64,000 nt of DNA, from positions 124,001 to 188,000 of the forward strand of contig CAUEYX010000003.1 in assembly GCA_959022495.1 (NCBI GenBank). The letters are read 5' to 3'. Numbering within the stretch: the first letter of the stretch is position 1; the number at the start of each line of letters is the position of its first letter. Of this stretch, positions 33,431 to 40,927 are shown piece by piece. A model generated the notes under the pieces. That model made no database searches, was not told where the DNA came from, and saw only the letters and a list, made by a program, of their open reading frames with translations. Source of the DNA: an uncultured Lachnospiraceae bacterium. GTDB taxonomy: Bacteria > Bacillota > Clostridia > Lachnospirales > Lachnospiraceae. The position numbers were made by a program, and so were the translations under genes.

Positions 33431-33462
33431 CGGTGCACAGAGGATGCTTCCTCTGTGCACCG
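33431..33462. other. 14-bp perfect hairpin between RNase J and trmR
   Basis: CGGTGCACAGAGGA (33431-33444) and its exact inverted copy (33449-33462) enclose TGCT. No T-run follows on either strand, so it is an imperfect candidate for a terminator and could be an mRNA processing or stability structure. Confidence 0.55.
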
Positions 33463-33483
33463 ATTGTGGGTATAGGTGAAACG

Positions 33484-34179
33484 ATGATAGTGGATGAACG
33501 CGTTGTTACATTCATCAATTCGCTGGATACGAAAAACAGTGAATTACTGGAGCAGATTGAGCGGGAAGCCCTGGCTGACTCTGTGCCGATTATAAGACGT
33601 GAAATGCAGAGTTTTCTAAAGGTGCTCCTGCTGATCCGGAGGCCTGCTCGTATTTTAGAAGTTGGGACGGCAGTGGGATTTTCCGCGCTGCTGATGAGCG
33701 AATCCGCGCCGGATGGATGCAGGATTACGACGATCGAGAATTATAAAAAGAGGATACCAATAGCCAGGGAGAATTTCCGCCGCGCGGGGCGGGAAGAACA
33801 GATTACCCTGATAGAAGGGGATGCGGCGGAAGTGATGAAAACACTTGAGGGCCCTTATGATTTTATTTTTATGGATGCCGCGAAAGGACAGTATATCCAT
33901 TATCTGCCGGAGGCTTTGCGGCTCATGCGGGGAGGAGGCGTTCTTGTCTCGGACAATGTGATGCAGGACGGGGATATCATAGAGTCCCGTTTTGCCGTGG
34001 AGCGCCGCAATCGCACGATCCATGCGAGGATGAGAGAGTATCTGTATGAATTAAAACACAATGAAGCGCTCACCACATCCATTATACCGCTGGGAGATGG
34101 CGTGGCCGTGAGCGTGAAACGGGAAACGGCGGGGAAAGTACAAGGACAGGAGGAGGCAGGAGATGAGCAGACATCCTGA
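33484..34179 (+). CDS. trmR: O-methyltransferase, probable tRNA 5-hydroxyuridine methyltransferase
   Basis: A 231-residue class I SAM enzyme of the COMT-like family. Motif I is ILEVGTAVGFSALLM, the acidic ribose-binding residue is in ITTIENYKKR, and the metal/catalytic region is FIFMDAAKGQYIHYLPE and VLVSDNVMQDG. In Bacillus the neighbour YrrM (TrmR) methylates ho5U34 in tRNA and sits beside U32 peptidase-like genes, exactly as here. ATG at 33484 follows AGGTGA. It overlaps the U32 gene by 17 bases. Confidence 0.85.
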   Translation: MIVDERVVTFINSLDTKNSELLEQIEREALADSVPIIRREMQSFLKVLLLIRRPARILEVGTAVGFSALLMSESAPDGCRITTIENYKKRIPIARENFRRAGREEQITLIEGDAAEVMKTLEGPYDFIFMDAAKGQYIHYLPEALRLMRGGGVLVSDNVMQDGDIIESRFAVERRNRTIHARMREYLYELKHNEALTTSIIPLGDGVAVSVKRETAGKVQGQEEAGDEQTS

Positions 34180-35386
34180 ATTATTAGTTCCGGCGAGCAG
34201 CCTGGAAGTGTTAAAAACCGCGGTCATATTTGGGGCGGATGCCGTGTATATCGGCGGGGAAGCATTCGGACTGCGGGCAAAAGCAAAGAATTTCTCTATG
34301 GAAGAGATGAAAGAAGGAATTGCGTTTGCCCATGCGCACAGCGTCAAAGTCTATGTTACAGCCAATATTCTGGCTCATAATGAGGATCTCGCCGGGGTGC
34401 GGGAATATTTCGAAGAGCTGAGGGAGATCCGGCCGGATGCTCTGATTATCGCAGATCCGGGAGTCTTTGACATCGCGAAAGAAGTATGCCCTGAGATCGA
34501 ACGGCACATCAGCACCCAGGCCAACAACACGAACTATGGGACCTATCATTTCTGGTACCGTCAGGGCGCCAGCCGGGTGGTGTCCGCCCGGGAGCTGTCC
34601 ATGAAAGAATTAAAGGAACTGCGGGCGAATATCCCTGAGGATTTGGAGATTGAGACTTTTATCCACGGCGCCATGTGTATTTCCTATTCCGGACGCTGCC
34701 TTCTGAGCAATTATTTTACGGGACGGGACGCCAACCGGGGTGCGTGTACCCATCCATGCCGCTGGAAATACGCGGTGGTGGAGGAGACAAGGCCCGGTGA
34801 GTATATGCCGGTATACGAGAACGAACGCGGCACTTATATTTTTAACTCCAAGGATCTGTGCATGATCGAACATATCCCGGAACTGATTGACGCGGGGATT
34901 GACAGCCTGAAGATCGAGGGGCGCATGAAGACCGCGCTGTATGTGGCGACGGTTGCCCGCACATACCGGAAGGCCCTGGATGATTACCGGAAGGACCCGG
35001 AATTGTACCGCAGGAACATGCCATGGTACCTGGACCAGATATCGAACTGCACTTACCGCCAGTTCACGACGGGATTTTTCTTCGGAAAGCCGGATGAGAA
35101 TACCCAGATATATGACAATAACACATACAATAAAGAATATACCTACCTGGGAATCGCGGGAGAGATCAGGGACGGTCTCTGCCGGATCGAGCAGCGCAAT
35201 AAATTCTCCGTGGGCGAAGTGATTGAGATAATGAAACCGAATGGGGATAACGTGGAGACAACGGTAAAGCGTATTCTCAATGAGGACGGAGAAGAGCAGG
35301 AGAGTGCTCCCCACTCGAAACAGGTACTCTGGGTAGAGCTTGGGGAGGCGCCGGAGGTGTACGATATCCTCAGAAGAAAAGAGTGA
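34163..35386 (+). CDS. U32 peptidase family protein, probable tRNA hydroxylation protein
   Basis: A 407-residue U32-family protein (HPELLVPASSLEVLKTAVIF start). The family Cys signature is present in SGRCLLSNYFTGRDANRGACTHPCRW. Rather than peptidases, TrhP-type members use prephenate to make 5-hydroxyuridine at tRNA position 34, and the overlapping upstream TrmR would methylate it. Bacillus carries two such genes; only one is seen here. AGGAGG precedes the ATG. Confidence 0.88.
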   Translation: MSRHPELLVPASSLEVLKTAVIFGADAVYIGGEAFGLRAKAKNFSMEEMKEGIAFAHAHSVKVYVTANILAHNEDLAGVREYFEELREIRPDALIIADPGVFDIAKEVCPEIERHISTQANNTNYGTYHFWYRQGASRVVSARELSMKELKELRANIPEDLEIETFIHGAMCISYSGRCLLSNYFTGRDANRGACTHPCRWKYAVVEETRPGEYMPVYENERGTYIFNSKDLCMIEHIPELIDAGIDSLKIEGRMKTALYVATVARTYRKALDDYRKDPELYRRNMPWYLDQISNCTYRQFTTGFFFGKPDENTQIYDNNTYNKEYTYLGIAGEIRDGLCRIEQRNKFSVGEVIEIMKPNGDNVETTVKRILNEDGEEQESAPHSKQVLWVELGEAPEVYDILRRKE

Positions 35387-35394
35387 GAACATCT

Positions 35395-35529
35395 GGATTT
35401 GTGTGTGTGGATGAGTTTGGGGGATGGGTCCGAAAACAGCAGGATTATTTGAGGGCGTATTCGTGGAGAGGGGCGGGGCGGATCAGGTTCCGCTCCCAAT
35501 AGGTGCTGTTTTCTGCGCACATCCAAATC
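35395..35529 (+). repeat. Structured intergenic repeat R2, copy C
   Basis: This sequence starts nine bases after the U32 stop. Positions 35426-35439 are identical to 58278-58291, and 35456-35496 match 58308-58348 in 40 of 41 bases. Its ends are inverted (GGATTTG...GGATG against CATCC-AAATC), and CGAAAACAG pairs with CTGTTTTCTG. It is compact, without the insertion seen in copy D. The remaining bases to 35574 hold nothing recognised. Confidence 0.85.
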
Positions 35530-35574
35530 TGCCATCCCCCGGTGCGAGTCTCTTCCTGGCTGATCCAGATTTTT

Positions 35575-36357
35575 TTATAAAAAGACCTCCACCTCTTTGT
35601 CTGACCTGCACACTTTTTTTAGCTTCTTGTTCACGATTCCCAGTTTAAAGGAATTGACGGCCCGGGCCTTCTGGCGGCATGAGCGCACACATTTCATGCA
35701 TCCGATGCATTTTTTATGGTCTGTCTTTTTGGGATTATCAGCTGGAATGGCCCCTGCGGGACAGACTTTAGCGCAGGCTCCGCAGAGGGTGCACAGGCTT
35801 GGATCTGCCTTGGGAAAGAGCGCGGTAGTTCCATATTTACGGTAAGGCGTATTTCCGGGAATCTCCAGACAGAAGTCCGCGAAACTGTCCATTTTTCGCA
35901 GACGTCGGTTCAGTTCAATACCGTATTCTGCCGCCTTTTTCAAATCAGCTTTATTGGGCCTTCTGGCGCCGATTTCAGGCACAAGGGAGTGTTCTGTGGG
36001 GAATGTTGCTGCGCCGATAATTTGAAAGCCTCTGTGTTCCAGTTCGGTCTTTAATTCCAGCAGAGCGTCCTCATACTCCCTGCAGCCGTACGACGCGATC
36101 AGAGCGGCCGGAGTGCCGTCTCCTGAAATATTCTGCAGATATTCCATGAAGAGAGCCGGTACACGCCCGTAATATACCGGAATGGCAAAGAGAACAAAAT
36201 CATTAGAAGCAAACTTCAGGGCAGGGCGTTTCGCCTTATAAACAGAAAAGTCATATGAGATCGATTTTGCTTCAATGCTGCGGGCAGTTTCCATCAGAAT
36301 CCTGCGCGTGGACCCTGTGGGGCTGAAATAGACCAGTTTCAGTTCGTTTATTTTCAT
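35575..36357 (-). CDS. EFR1 family ferredoxin with flavodoxin-like domain
   Basis: A 260-residue protein combining a flavodoxin-like N-terminal half (VYFSPTGSTRRI binds the flavin phosphate) with two 4Fe-4S motifs near the C-terminus, CTLCGACAKVCP and CIGCMKCVRSC. EFR1 proteins are widespread in Clostridia as electron carriers of unproven partner. ATG at 36357 follows AAAGGAG; the upstream in-frame extension has no homology. It is convergent with the U32 gene and divergent from a GntR gene. Confidence 0.9.
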   Translation of the reverse strand: MKINELKLVYFSPTGSTRRILMETARSIEAKSISYDFSVYKAKRPALKFASNDFVLFAIPVYYGRVPALFMEYLQNISGDGTPAALIASYGCREYEDALLELKTELEHRGFQIIGAATFPTEHSLVPEIGARRPNKADLKKAAEYGIELNRRLRKMDSFADFCLEIPGNTPYRKYGTTALFPKADPSLCTLCGACAKVCPAGAIPADNPKKTDHKKCIGCMKCVRSCRQKARAVNSFKLGIVNKKLKKVCRSDKEVEVFL

Positions 36358-36528
36358 AATGCAGACTCCTTTACTCTTTGGTAAGTGATGATATATCGTG
36401 CTTCCGCCGGACATGTGCGTCCGGGGATATGTTTTACATCCCTGGGAATATATGCTTGATTCCGGCAGAAAAGATAATATCATGATAGCACAATCTGAAG
36501 AGAAATGCACGGAATGTGCAAAAAGTGA

Positions 36529-36561
36529 TTGTATTATTTGTATTAATGATTATAATACAAA
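36529..36561 (+). promoter_or_regulatory. Promoter with overlapping GntR operator
   Basis: TTGTAT (36529-36534) and TATAAT (36551-36556) are 16 bases apart. A perfect inverted repeat, TTTGTATTA and TAATACAAA around seven bases (36537-36561), covers the -10 box. This is a typical autoregulatory site for the YtrA-type GntR protein encoded next. Confidence 0.75.
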
Positions 36562-36599
36562 TATAGAAACACGTTTGGGCCGAATTCAGGAGGATGAAT

Positions 36600-37016
36600 A
36601 TGATACTCAGGATTGATTTTTCGGGGGAGCTTCCCATCTATATGCAGCTGCGGAATGAGATTGTCAAAGGCATCGGCAGAGGCGAGCTTGCCGACGGCGA
36701 GACTCTTCCTACAGTGCGTCAGCTGGCAGCGGATCTGGGCGTAAATACAATGACAGTCAGCAAGGCATACCAATATCTGAAGACAGAGGGGTATATTGAG
36801 ACGGACAGGAGACGGGGGACTGTGGTGTGTCTGCCGGGCCGGGGTGTGCAGTGCGCGGATCAGGCATTCTGCGAGAAATTGGAAAGCGGTCTGGAGCTTC
36901 TGGGCGCGGAGGCAAAGATCAAAGGATTTCAGAAAGAAGAGTTTATTCGAATGTGCAGCGCGGCGTTCGAAGGAGAAGGATTTCAGGGCGCAGGGCTGAT
37001 GCCGCAGGAGGGATGA
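36600..37016 (+). CDS. GntR family regulator (YtrA type)
   Basis: A 138-residue protein with the winged helix typical of YtrA regulators: IYMQLRNEIVKGIGRGELAD, LPTVRQLAADLGVNTMTVSK and the wing TDRRRGTVV, followed by only a short dimer tail. AGGAGG is six bases before ATG 36600. Such regulators usually repress a linked ABC or membrane-protein operon; here the next gene is a membrane protein reached almost without a gap. Confidence 0.9.
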   Translation: MILRIDFSGELPIYMQLRNEIVKGIGRGELADGETLPTVRQLAADLGVNTMTVSKAYQYLKTEGYIETDRRRGTVVCLPGRGVQCADQAFCEKLESGLELLGAEAKIKGFQKEEFIRMCSAAFEGEGFQGAGLMPQEG

Positions 37017-37019
37017 TTG

Positions 37020-38426
37020 ATGATGATGTTCTGGATATTTTTGACTGTGAATCTTTTTGTAATCGGTGTGTTTTATGCCGTGTATGGTGTGAAGCGTACG
37101 TATTCGGAAGGGATGCTTATGGGCGTCCACATACCCCAAAGCGCGGCGGAGAGTGAAGAGGTCGCTGCGATTATGAAACAATACAGAAAGCTGACAAAAT
37201 GGTTTTACCTTGGAAACGCTGCAGTCAGCAGCGTGGTCTGCCTGTTGAATTTTTGGTATGTGTCTGTTTTTGTTATTGTGTGGATGATCTGGCTTGTCGA
37301 AATGTGCGCGGGAGGGATGCTGCTGGTATACTGGCCGCACAGGAAGCTGTACAAGCTGAAAGTAGAGCGGGGCTGGATTGGGAGCGGAGGCAGCCGTATT
37401 ATGGCGGCTGACACAAAAGTGGGCGCCCGGTCCGGAAAGATGGGACTGCCCGTGTGGTGGCATAGTCTGTTTTTATTTTTCATCCTGCTGCCGTGCCTGC
37501 TGCCCGGTGTGAGGAAATGTATCCGTACTTCAGAAGAAGGACTGATCTTTTTTCTGAGTGCGCTGGCGGTCTGGCTGGTGTTTGCCGCGCTGCACGCCGT
37601 GATCTTAAGGACAAGAAATAAGGTTTACAGTGAAGATTCGGACCGAAATCTGGAGATAAACCAGATGCAGAAGAATGCGTGGGCCTGGTCCCTGGCAGGA
37701 TGTGGTCTATTTAACGCATTTTCCTATCTGTTCATTGCAGGGTATATGGATGACGGGAAATGGATTGACGCATGGGCATATACGGTCTACTTTGTTCTAC
37801 AGAGTGTGCCGCTTCTGTTTCTCATAGCGGGAATGGCATATATCCGGGTGAAAAAGCCCCATCTGCTGGCAGAGGTTGAGTCACCGCTGTATATTGATGA
37901 TGATGTGTACTGGAAAAATGGATGGTACAGTAATCCCAATGACAAAAGGCTGATCGTGCAGGACTGGGTATGCCCGTATAATTATACGACTAACATGGCA
38001 AGGCCTGCGGCAAAGGTGTTTCTGGTGCTGACAGTAGTTTTCGTTGTGGGGCTCTTCATCTTTGTGGCGGCCATGCTGGCAAAGTTTGAGCTGACCCCGA
38101 TTCATGTAATGGTTACCCGGGAGCGTGTGGAAGTTACATCCGGGTATACGGATGTGACACTGAGCTATGATGAGATACAGGACATAGATCTATTGGACCG
38201 GCTTCCGGACGAGGAGTATAAGAAGATAAACGGTGGCGACAGTGATAAAATGCTGGTGGGGAAATTCCGCGGAGAAGAGTCCGGAAACTGCCGCCTGTAC
38301 CTTTATACAGGCTGTGAACCGATTCTTAAGATCAGCACGGCCGACGGACCGGTCTATGTAAACAGCAGGAATGACAGGGAGGCTGCAAAGTGGTACCGGC
38401 AGATCGAAAAAAATCTGGGCAGGTGA
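37020..38426 (+). CDS. Multi-pass membrane protein, DUF5808-like with C-terminal PH-like part
   Basis: A 468-residue protein with about eight hydrophobic helices in the first 280 residues, then DDVYWKNGWYSNPNDKRLIVQDW, which resembles the DUF5808 motif, another helix near residue 340 and a soluble C-terminal domain of about 100 residues resembling bacterial PH-like domains. ATG at 37020 is eight bases after GGAGG. It is co-transcribed with the GntR regulator. No transport motif is seen; a role in envelope stress or signalling is only a guess. Confidence 0.7.
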   Translation: MMMFWIFLTVNLFVIGVFYAVYGVKRTYSEGMLMGVHIPQSAAESEEVAAIMKQYRKLTKWFYLGNAAVSSVVCLLNFWYVSVFVIVWMIWLVEMCAGGMLLVYWPHRKLYKLKVERGWIGSGGSRIMAADTKVGARSGKMGLPVWWHSLFLFFILLPCLLPGVRKCIRTSEEGLIFFLSALAVWLVFAALHAVILRTRNKVYSEDSDRNLEINQMQKNAWAWSLAGCGLFNAFSYLFIAGYMDDGKWIDAWAYTVYFVLQSVPLLFLIAGMAYIRVKKPHLLAEVESPLYIDDDVYWKNGWYSNPNDKRLIVQDWVCPYNYTTNMARPAAKVFLVLTVVFVVGLFIFVAAMLAKFELTPIHVMVTRERVEVTSGYTDVTLSYDEIQDIDLLDRLPDEEYKKINGGDSDKMLVGKFRGEESGNCRLYLYTGCEPILKISTADGPVYVNSRNDREAAKWYRQIEKNLGR

Positions 38427-38470
38427 CCTTGCTTTTCATTGGAAAAAGAACACAAATCTGTCAGATTCTA

Positions 38471-38499
38471 TTGATACCTTCAGATCAACATGATATAAT
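38471..38499 (+). promoter_or_regulatory. Sigma-A promoter of the small two-ORF operon
   Basis: TTGATA (38471-38476) and TATAAT (38494-38499) are 17 bases apart. The predicted start near 38506 gives a leader of about 100 nt before the short ORF at 38610. Confidence 0.75.
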
Positions 38500-38609
38500 G
38501 ATTCGCGTTAAAGAGGAATTTGTTATTTGCCAAATAGTTAAATTTTACAGCCTTTGCATCAATATTCCTCAAGAGGATCTATAGTATGCTTTTTATGGGA
38601 GGGGAGAGT

Positions 38610-38690
38610 ATGATAAGATCTGGGGAAGATGTACACGGTTTTGCTGAGAAATTACTGGGATTTAAGTTATCAGAGGAGGAAGAGGATTAA
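38610..38690 (+). CDS. 26-residue acidic peptide, unknown
   Basis: This short ORF is too small for routine calling. It begins MIRSGEDVHGF and ends with four Glu and an Asp, and is preceded by an excellent SD (GGGAGGGGAGAG). It stops one base before the next ATG, and its last codons contain the SD of that gene, so translation should be coupled. The middle (FAEKLLGFKL) could form an amphipathic helix. It might be a leader, an immunity or coupling peptide, or a small structural partner. I do not recognise it. Confidence 0.55.
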   Translation: MIRSGEDVHGFAEKLLGFKLSEEEED

Positions 38691-38691
38691 A

Positions 38692-39120
38692 ATGAAAGAG
38701 AGATGGGAGGCACCGAGTGCCAGGGTGGAGAGATTTGAAGTGAATGAATATGTGGCGGCGTGCTGGCAGATTGCATGCACAGCAGGTGCGCAGAATGGGG
38801 AAAATTACCCTAATCCAGATCCGCATAATCCAGTGAGTGGTGTAACGCATTCTCATAACAGCGACGGGAAAGGCTGCGGATGGGCTCACAGTCAATATAT
38901 TACAGAAGTTGGGAATGGAGAATATAATGTTACGGAGTATGGCGATAATATTCTGCCATGTAAGTTAACAAGGGACAGTGATTGGGAGGGACTGACTGGT
39001 ACGATATCAGATGTGCAGCCGGGAGAGATCATTTATTGGACCACATCATTAGGTAACAGGACATGGTATCATTATGGCACGGTTGGCAGTGTGGACCCTG
39101 CGTATCCCAACCGGTCATAA
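38692..39120 (+). CDS. Hypothetical protein with an NEYVAACW motif
   Basis: A 142-residue protein without signal peptide or membrane helix. The start, MKERWEAPSARVERFEVNEY followed by VAACW, recalls a group of clostridial proteins of unknown role that share a W-x2-P opening and an F-x2-NEYVAAC block. Four Cys occur (in ACW, ACT, GCGW and PCKL), and the middle is rich in His, Asn, Gly and Asp. AGGAGG precedes ATG 38692. With the upstream 26-residue peptide, a dedicated promoter and a terminator it forms a closed transcription unit. A processed peptide product is possible but unproven. Confidence 0.6.
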   Translation: MKERWEAPSARVERFEVNEYVAACWQIACTAGAQNGENYPNPDPHNPVSGVTHSHNSDGKGCGWAHSQYITEVGNGEYNVTEYGDNILPCKLTRDSDWEGLTGTISDVQPGEIIYWTTSLGNRTWYHYGTVGSVDPAYPNRS

Positions 39121-39202
39121 TTCCGCTTACATACAAGCTTTAGAAAACCGGATTTGATCCCTGTAAGTAGACAGGTTAAATTTCTAAAATGAGGTGCTGA
39201 GG

Positions 39203-39235
39203 AACGATCGTATGAGATATGCGGTCGTTTTTCTA
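39203..39235 (+). terminator. Terminator of the small two-ORF operon
   Basis: AACGATCG (39203-39210) pairs with CGGTCGTT (39222-39229) with one G-U pair, followed by TTTTCT. It lies 83 bases after the stop of the 142-residue protein. Confidence 0.65.
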
Positions 39236-39300
39236 TACATGCCATTTTCCTTTATTCATCTTATTTTTTACGGCGATTTTTCAATGGAAAAAAGAATCAG

Positions 39301-39329
39301 TTGTAAAAAATATATAACCGGAGTATAAT
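39301..39329 (+). promoter_or_regulatory. Promoter of the 6S-like RNA
   Basis: TTGTAA (39301-39306) and a perfect TATAAT (39324-39329) are 17 bases apart, with no ORF directly downstream. Initiation near 39336 fits the 5' end of the structured RNA. Confidence 0.7.
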
Positions 39330-39335
39330 ACTGAT

Positions 39336-39570
39336 AGAGTAAATAAGAAAGTTAACCTGGGATGTGCGACAACCCTGTAATTTTGAACCTACATTTGTTT
39401 AAACGGGATTCCTATATTTCTGTAATATGTCAGGCCTCCGATATGCAGTGGACGACAGAAAAGCAGATGCGGTTGCCCACCTGGCTGCGGCTAGGACTCA
39501 AAATACAGGACCGGCATTTTGGGTGACTACGAAAGATAAAGGCGGTCGTCTTGTACGGCCGCTTTTTTCC
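39336..39570 (+). ncRNA. ssrS: 6S RNA (RNA polymerase regulator), probable
   Basis: A transcript of about 200-235 nt with its own promoter and a terminator (GCGGTCGT pairing with ACGGCCGC, then T6) ending near 39570. It forms a long rod: ACCTGGGATG (39355-39364) pairs with CATTTTGGGT (39515-39524), and CCTGTAATTTTGA (39374-39386) with TCAAAATACAGG (39498-39509), enclosing a large central region. The start GGATGTGCGACAACC resembles that of 6S RNA, which mimics an open promoter and binds the main sigma holoenzyme. Identity rests on shape and recalled sequence. Confidence 0.7.
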
Positions 39571-39631
39571 ACTTGATATTGCGGAAATTTTCCCGATATG
39601 CATGCTGCGGGAAATTTCAGAGGGGTTTAGC

Positions 39632-40519
39632 ATGGAAAAGAGAAACCAGGTTAAAGAGCGGATCATAAAGATGATAGAGACGGTCAACTCTCATCATACA
39701 GGTGCCTACGCGGCTCAGGCAGCCTATTTTTTTGTGCTGTCACTGATTCCGATCGTGCTTCTTCTGCTGACGATGGTGCAGTATACGGATGTGACGCGGG
39801 ATGACGTGCTCAACGCGGTCAGCCAGGTGTTTCCGGCTTCTACGTCTTCGCTTATCAAAGCAATTGTAATCCAGATCTATACGAAAGCGGACGAAGTGAT
39901 TCCAATCACCGTGATAGTGGCCGTGTGGTCAGCCGGAAAAGGAGTGCTCTCTGTCACATCCGGGCTGAACTGTATCTATTCCAACACAGAAACGAGAAAT
40001 TATTTTTACCTGAGAATCCGGGCGTCAATCTATACCGTACTCTTTCTTTTGGCAATTATGCTTTCACTTATTATTTCCGTGTTCGGGAACAGCATCAGTG
40101 TGATGGTATATGAGTATGTTCCGTTTCTGAGCAAAGTTGTGGACTTTATTATGCGGATTCGGACATTTGTAACACTTGTTGTGCTGACGTTATTCTGGGA
40201 CCTTGTGTACAAATATCTTCCAAACCGAGGTCACGGGGCGAAAACAACGATGCGAAGACAGCTTCCGGGGGCCGTGTTTACTGCGTGCGGATGGTTGCTG
40301 ATTTCGTTTTTCTTCTCTGTTTATCTGGATATTTTTACCGGGTTTTCCAGTATGTATGGAAGTATGACTACAGTGATTCTCATCATGCTGTGGCTGTATG
40401 TCTGTATGTATATTATTCTTCTTGGGGGTGAGATAAACTCATTTTTGGAAGGATACGCGGGGCAGAAAAACGGCATATATGATGAAAGACATGCGGGAAA
40501 TAGGAAGATGCAGGGTTGA
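39632..40519 (+). CDS. YihY/BrkB family membrane protein
   Basis: A 295-residue protein with about six helices and the family start ...NSHHTGAYAAQAAYFFVLSL, plus GKGVLSVTSGLNCIY and the final GGEINSFLE. It was once called ribonuclease BN, but the family is now regarded as an inner-membrane protein of unknown transport function. ATG at 39632 follows GAGGGG; the longer open frame starts inside the upstream RNA terminator and is not used. It stands alone, downstream of the 6S-like gene. Confidence 0.88.
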   Translation: MEKRNQVKERIIKMIETVNSHHTGAYAAQAAYFFVLSLIPIVLLLLTMVQYTDVTRDDVLNAVSQVFPASTSSLIKAIVIQIYTKADEVIPITVIVAVWSAGKGVLSVTSGLNCIYSNTETRNYFYLRIRASIYTVLFLLAIMLSLIISVFGNSISVMVYEYVPFLSKVVDFIMRIRTFVTLVVLTLFWDLVYKYLPNRGHGAKTTMRRQLPGAVFTACGWLLISFFFSVYLDIFTGFSSMYGSMTTVILIMLWLYVCMYIILLGGEINSFLEGYAGQKNGIYDERHAGNRKMQG

Positions 40520-40543
40520 CAAACCAATAACATATGATAAAAT
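40516..40543 (+). promoter_or_regulatory. Promoter of the pheS T-box leader
   Basis: TTGACA (40516-40521) and TAAAAT (40538-40543) are 16 bases apart. The -35 box overlaps the last bases of the YihY gene. Confidence 0.65.
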
Positions 40544-40549
40544 GAAAAA

Positions 40550-40803
40550 GTAATTTTGCAAAAAGCTTTGACCGTGTAAAGTAGAGAACCATTTTCTATC
40601 AGAGAGAGAGGATCACCGGCTGAAAGTCCTCTTTAGTTCAGATGGCAATCGAATTTCGCATGTGAGCCGCGCTTTTGAACTCGCAGTAGGAAGCGCCGTA
40701 TACTGTACGTTACACAGATGAGAGTGCCCGCGGGTAATCTGCGGGAATCAGGGTGGTACCACGGAGTTTATGACCTCGTCCCTTTTGGGATGAGGTTTTT
40801 TGT
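40550..40803 (+). promoter_or_regulatory. T-box riboswitch, probable Phe specificity
   Basis: The leader of pheST contains the T-box AGGGTGGTACCACGG (40750-40764), followed by a terminator: ACCTCGTCCC (40773-40782) with GGGATGAGGT (40787-40796) and T6. Upstream, the stem I region has CAGAGAGAGAGGATC and a candidate specifier TTC at 40655-40657 within GAATTTCGC. Uncharged tRNA-Phe should pair with it and with the T-box to prevent termination. The gap 40804-40927 holds only the SD region AAGGAAGGAG. Confidence 0.92.
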
Positions 40804-40927
40804 ATGATTAGGAAAGTTCAGCAGACTGTTCTGTGGGCAGATAAGCTCCGAGTCGGATACACACAAACGTAAAAATCTGGGTGCGTAGAAGACTTTACAC
40901 AGAAAGTAAAGGAAGGAGTCAGGAAAG

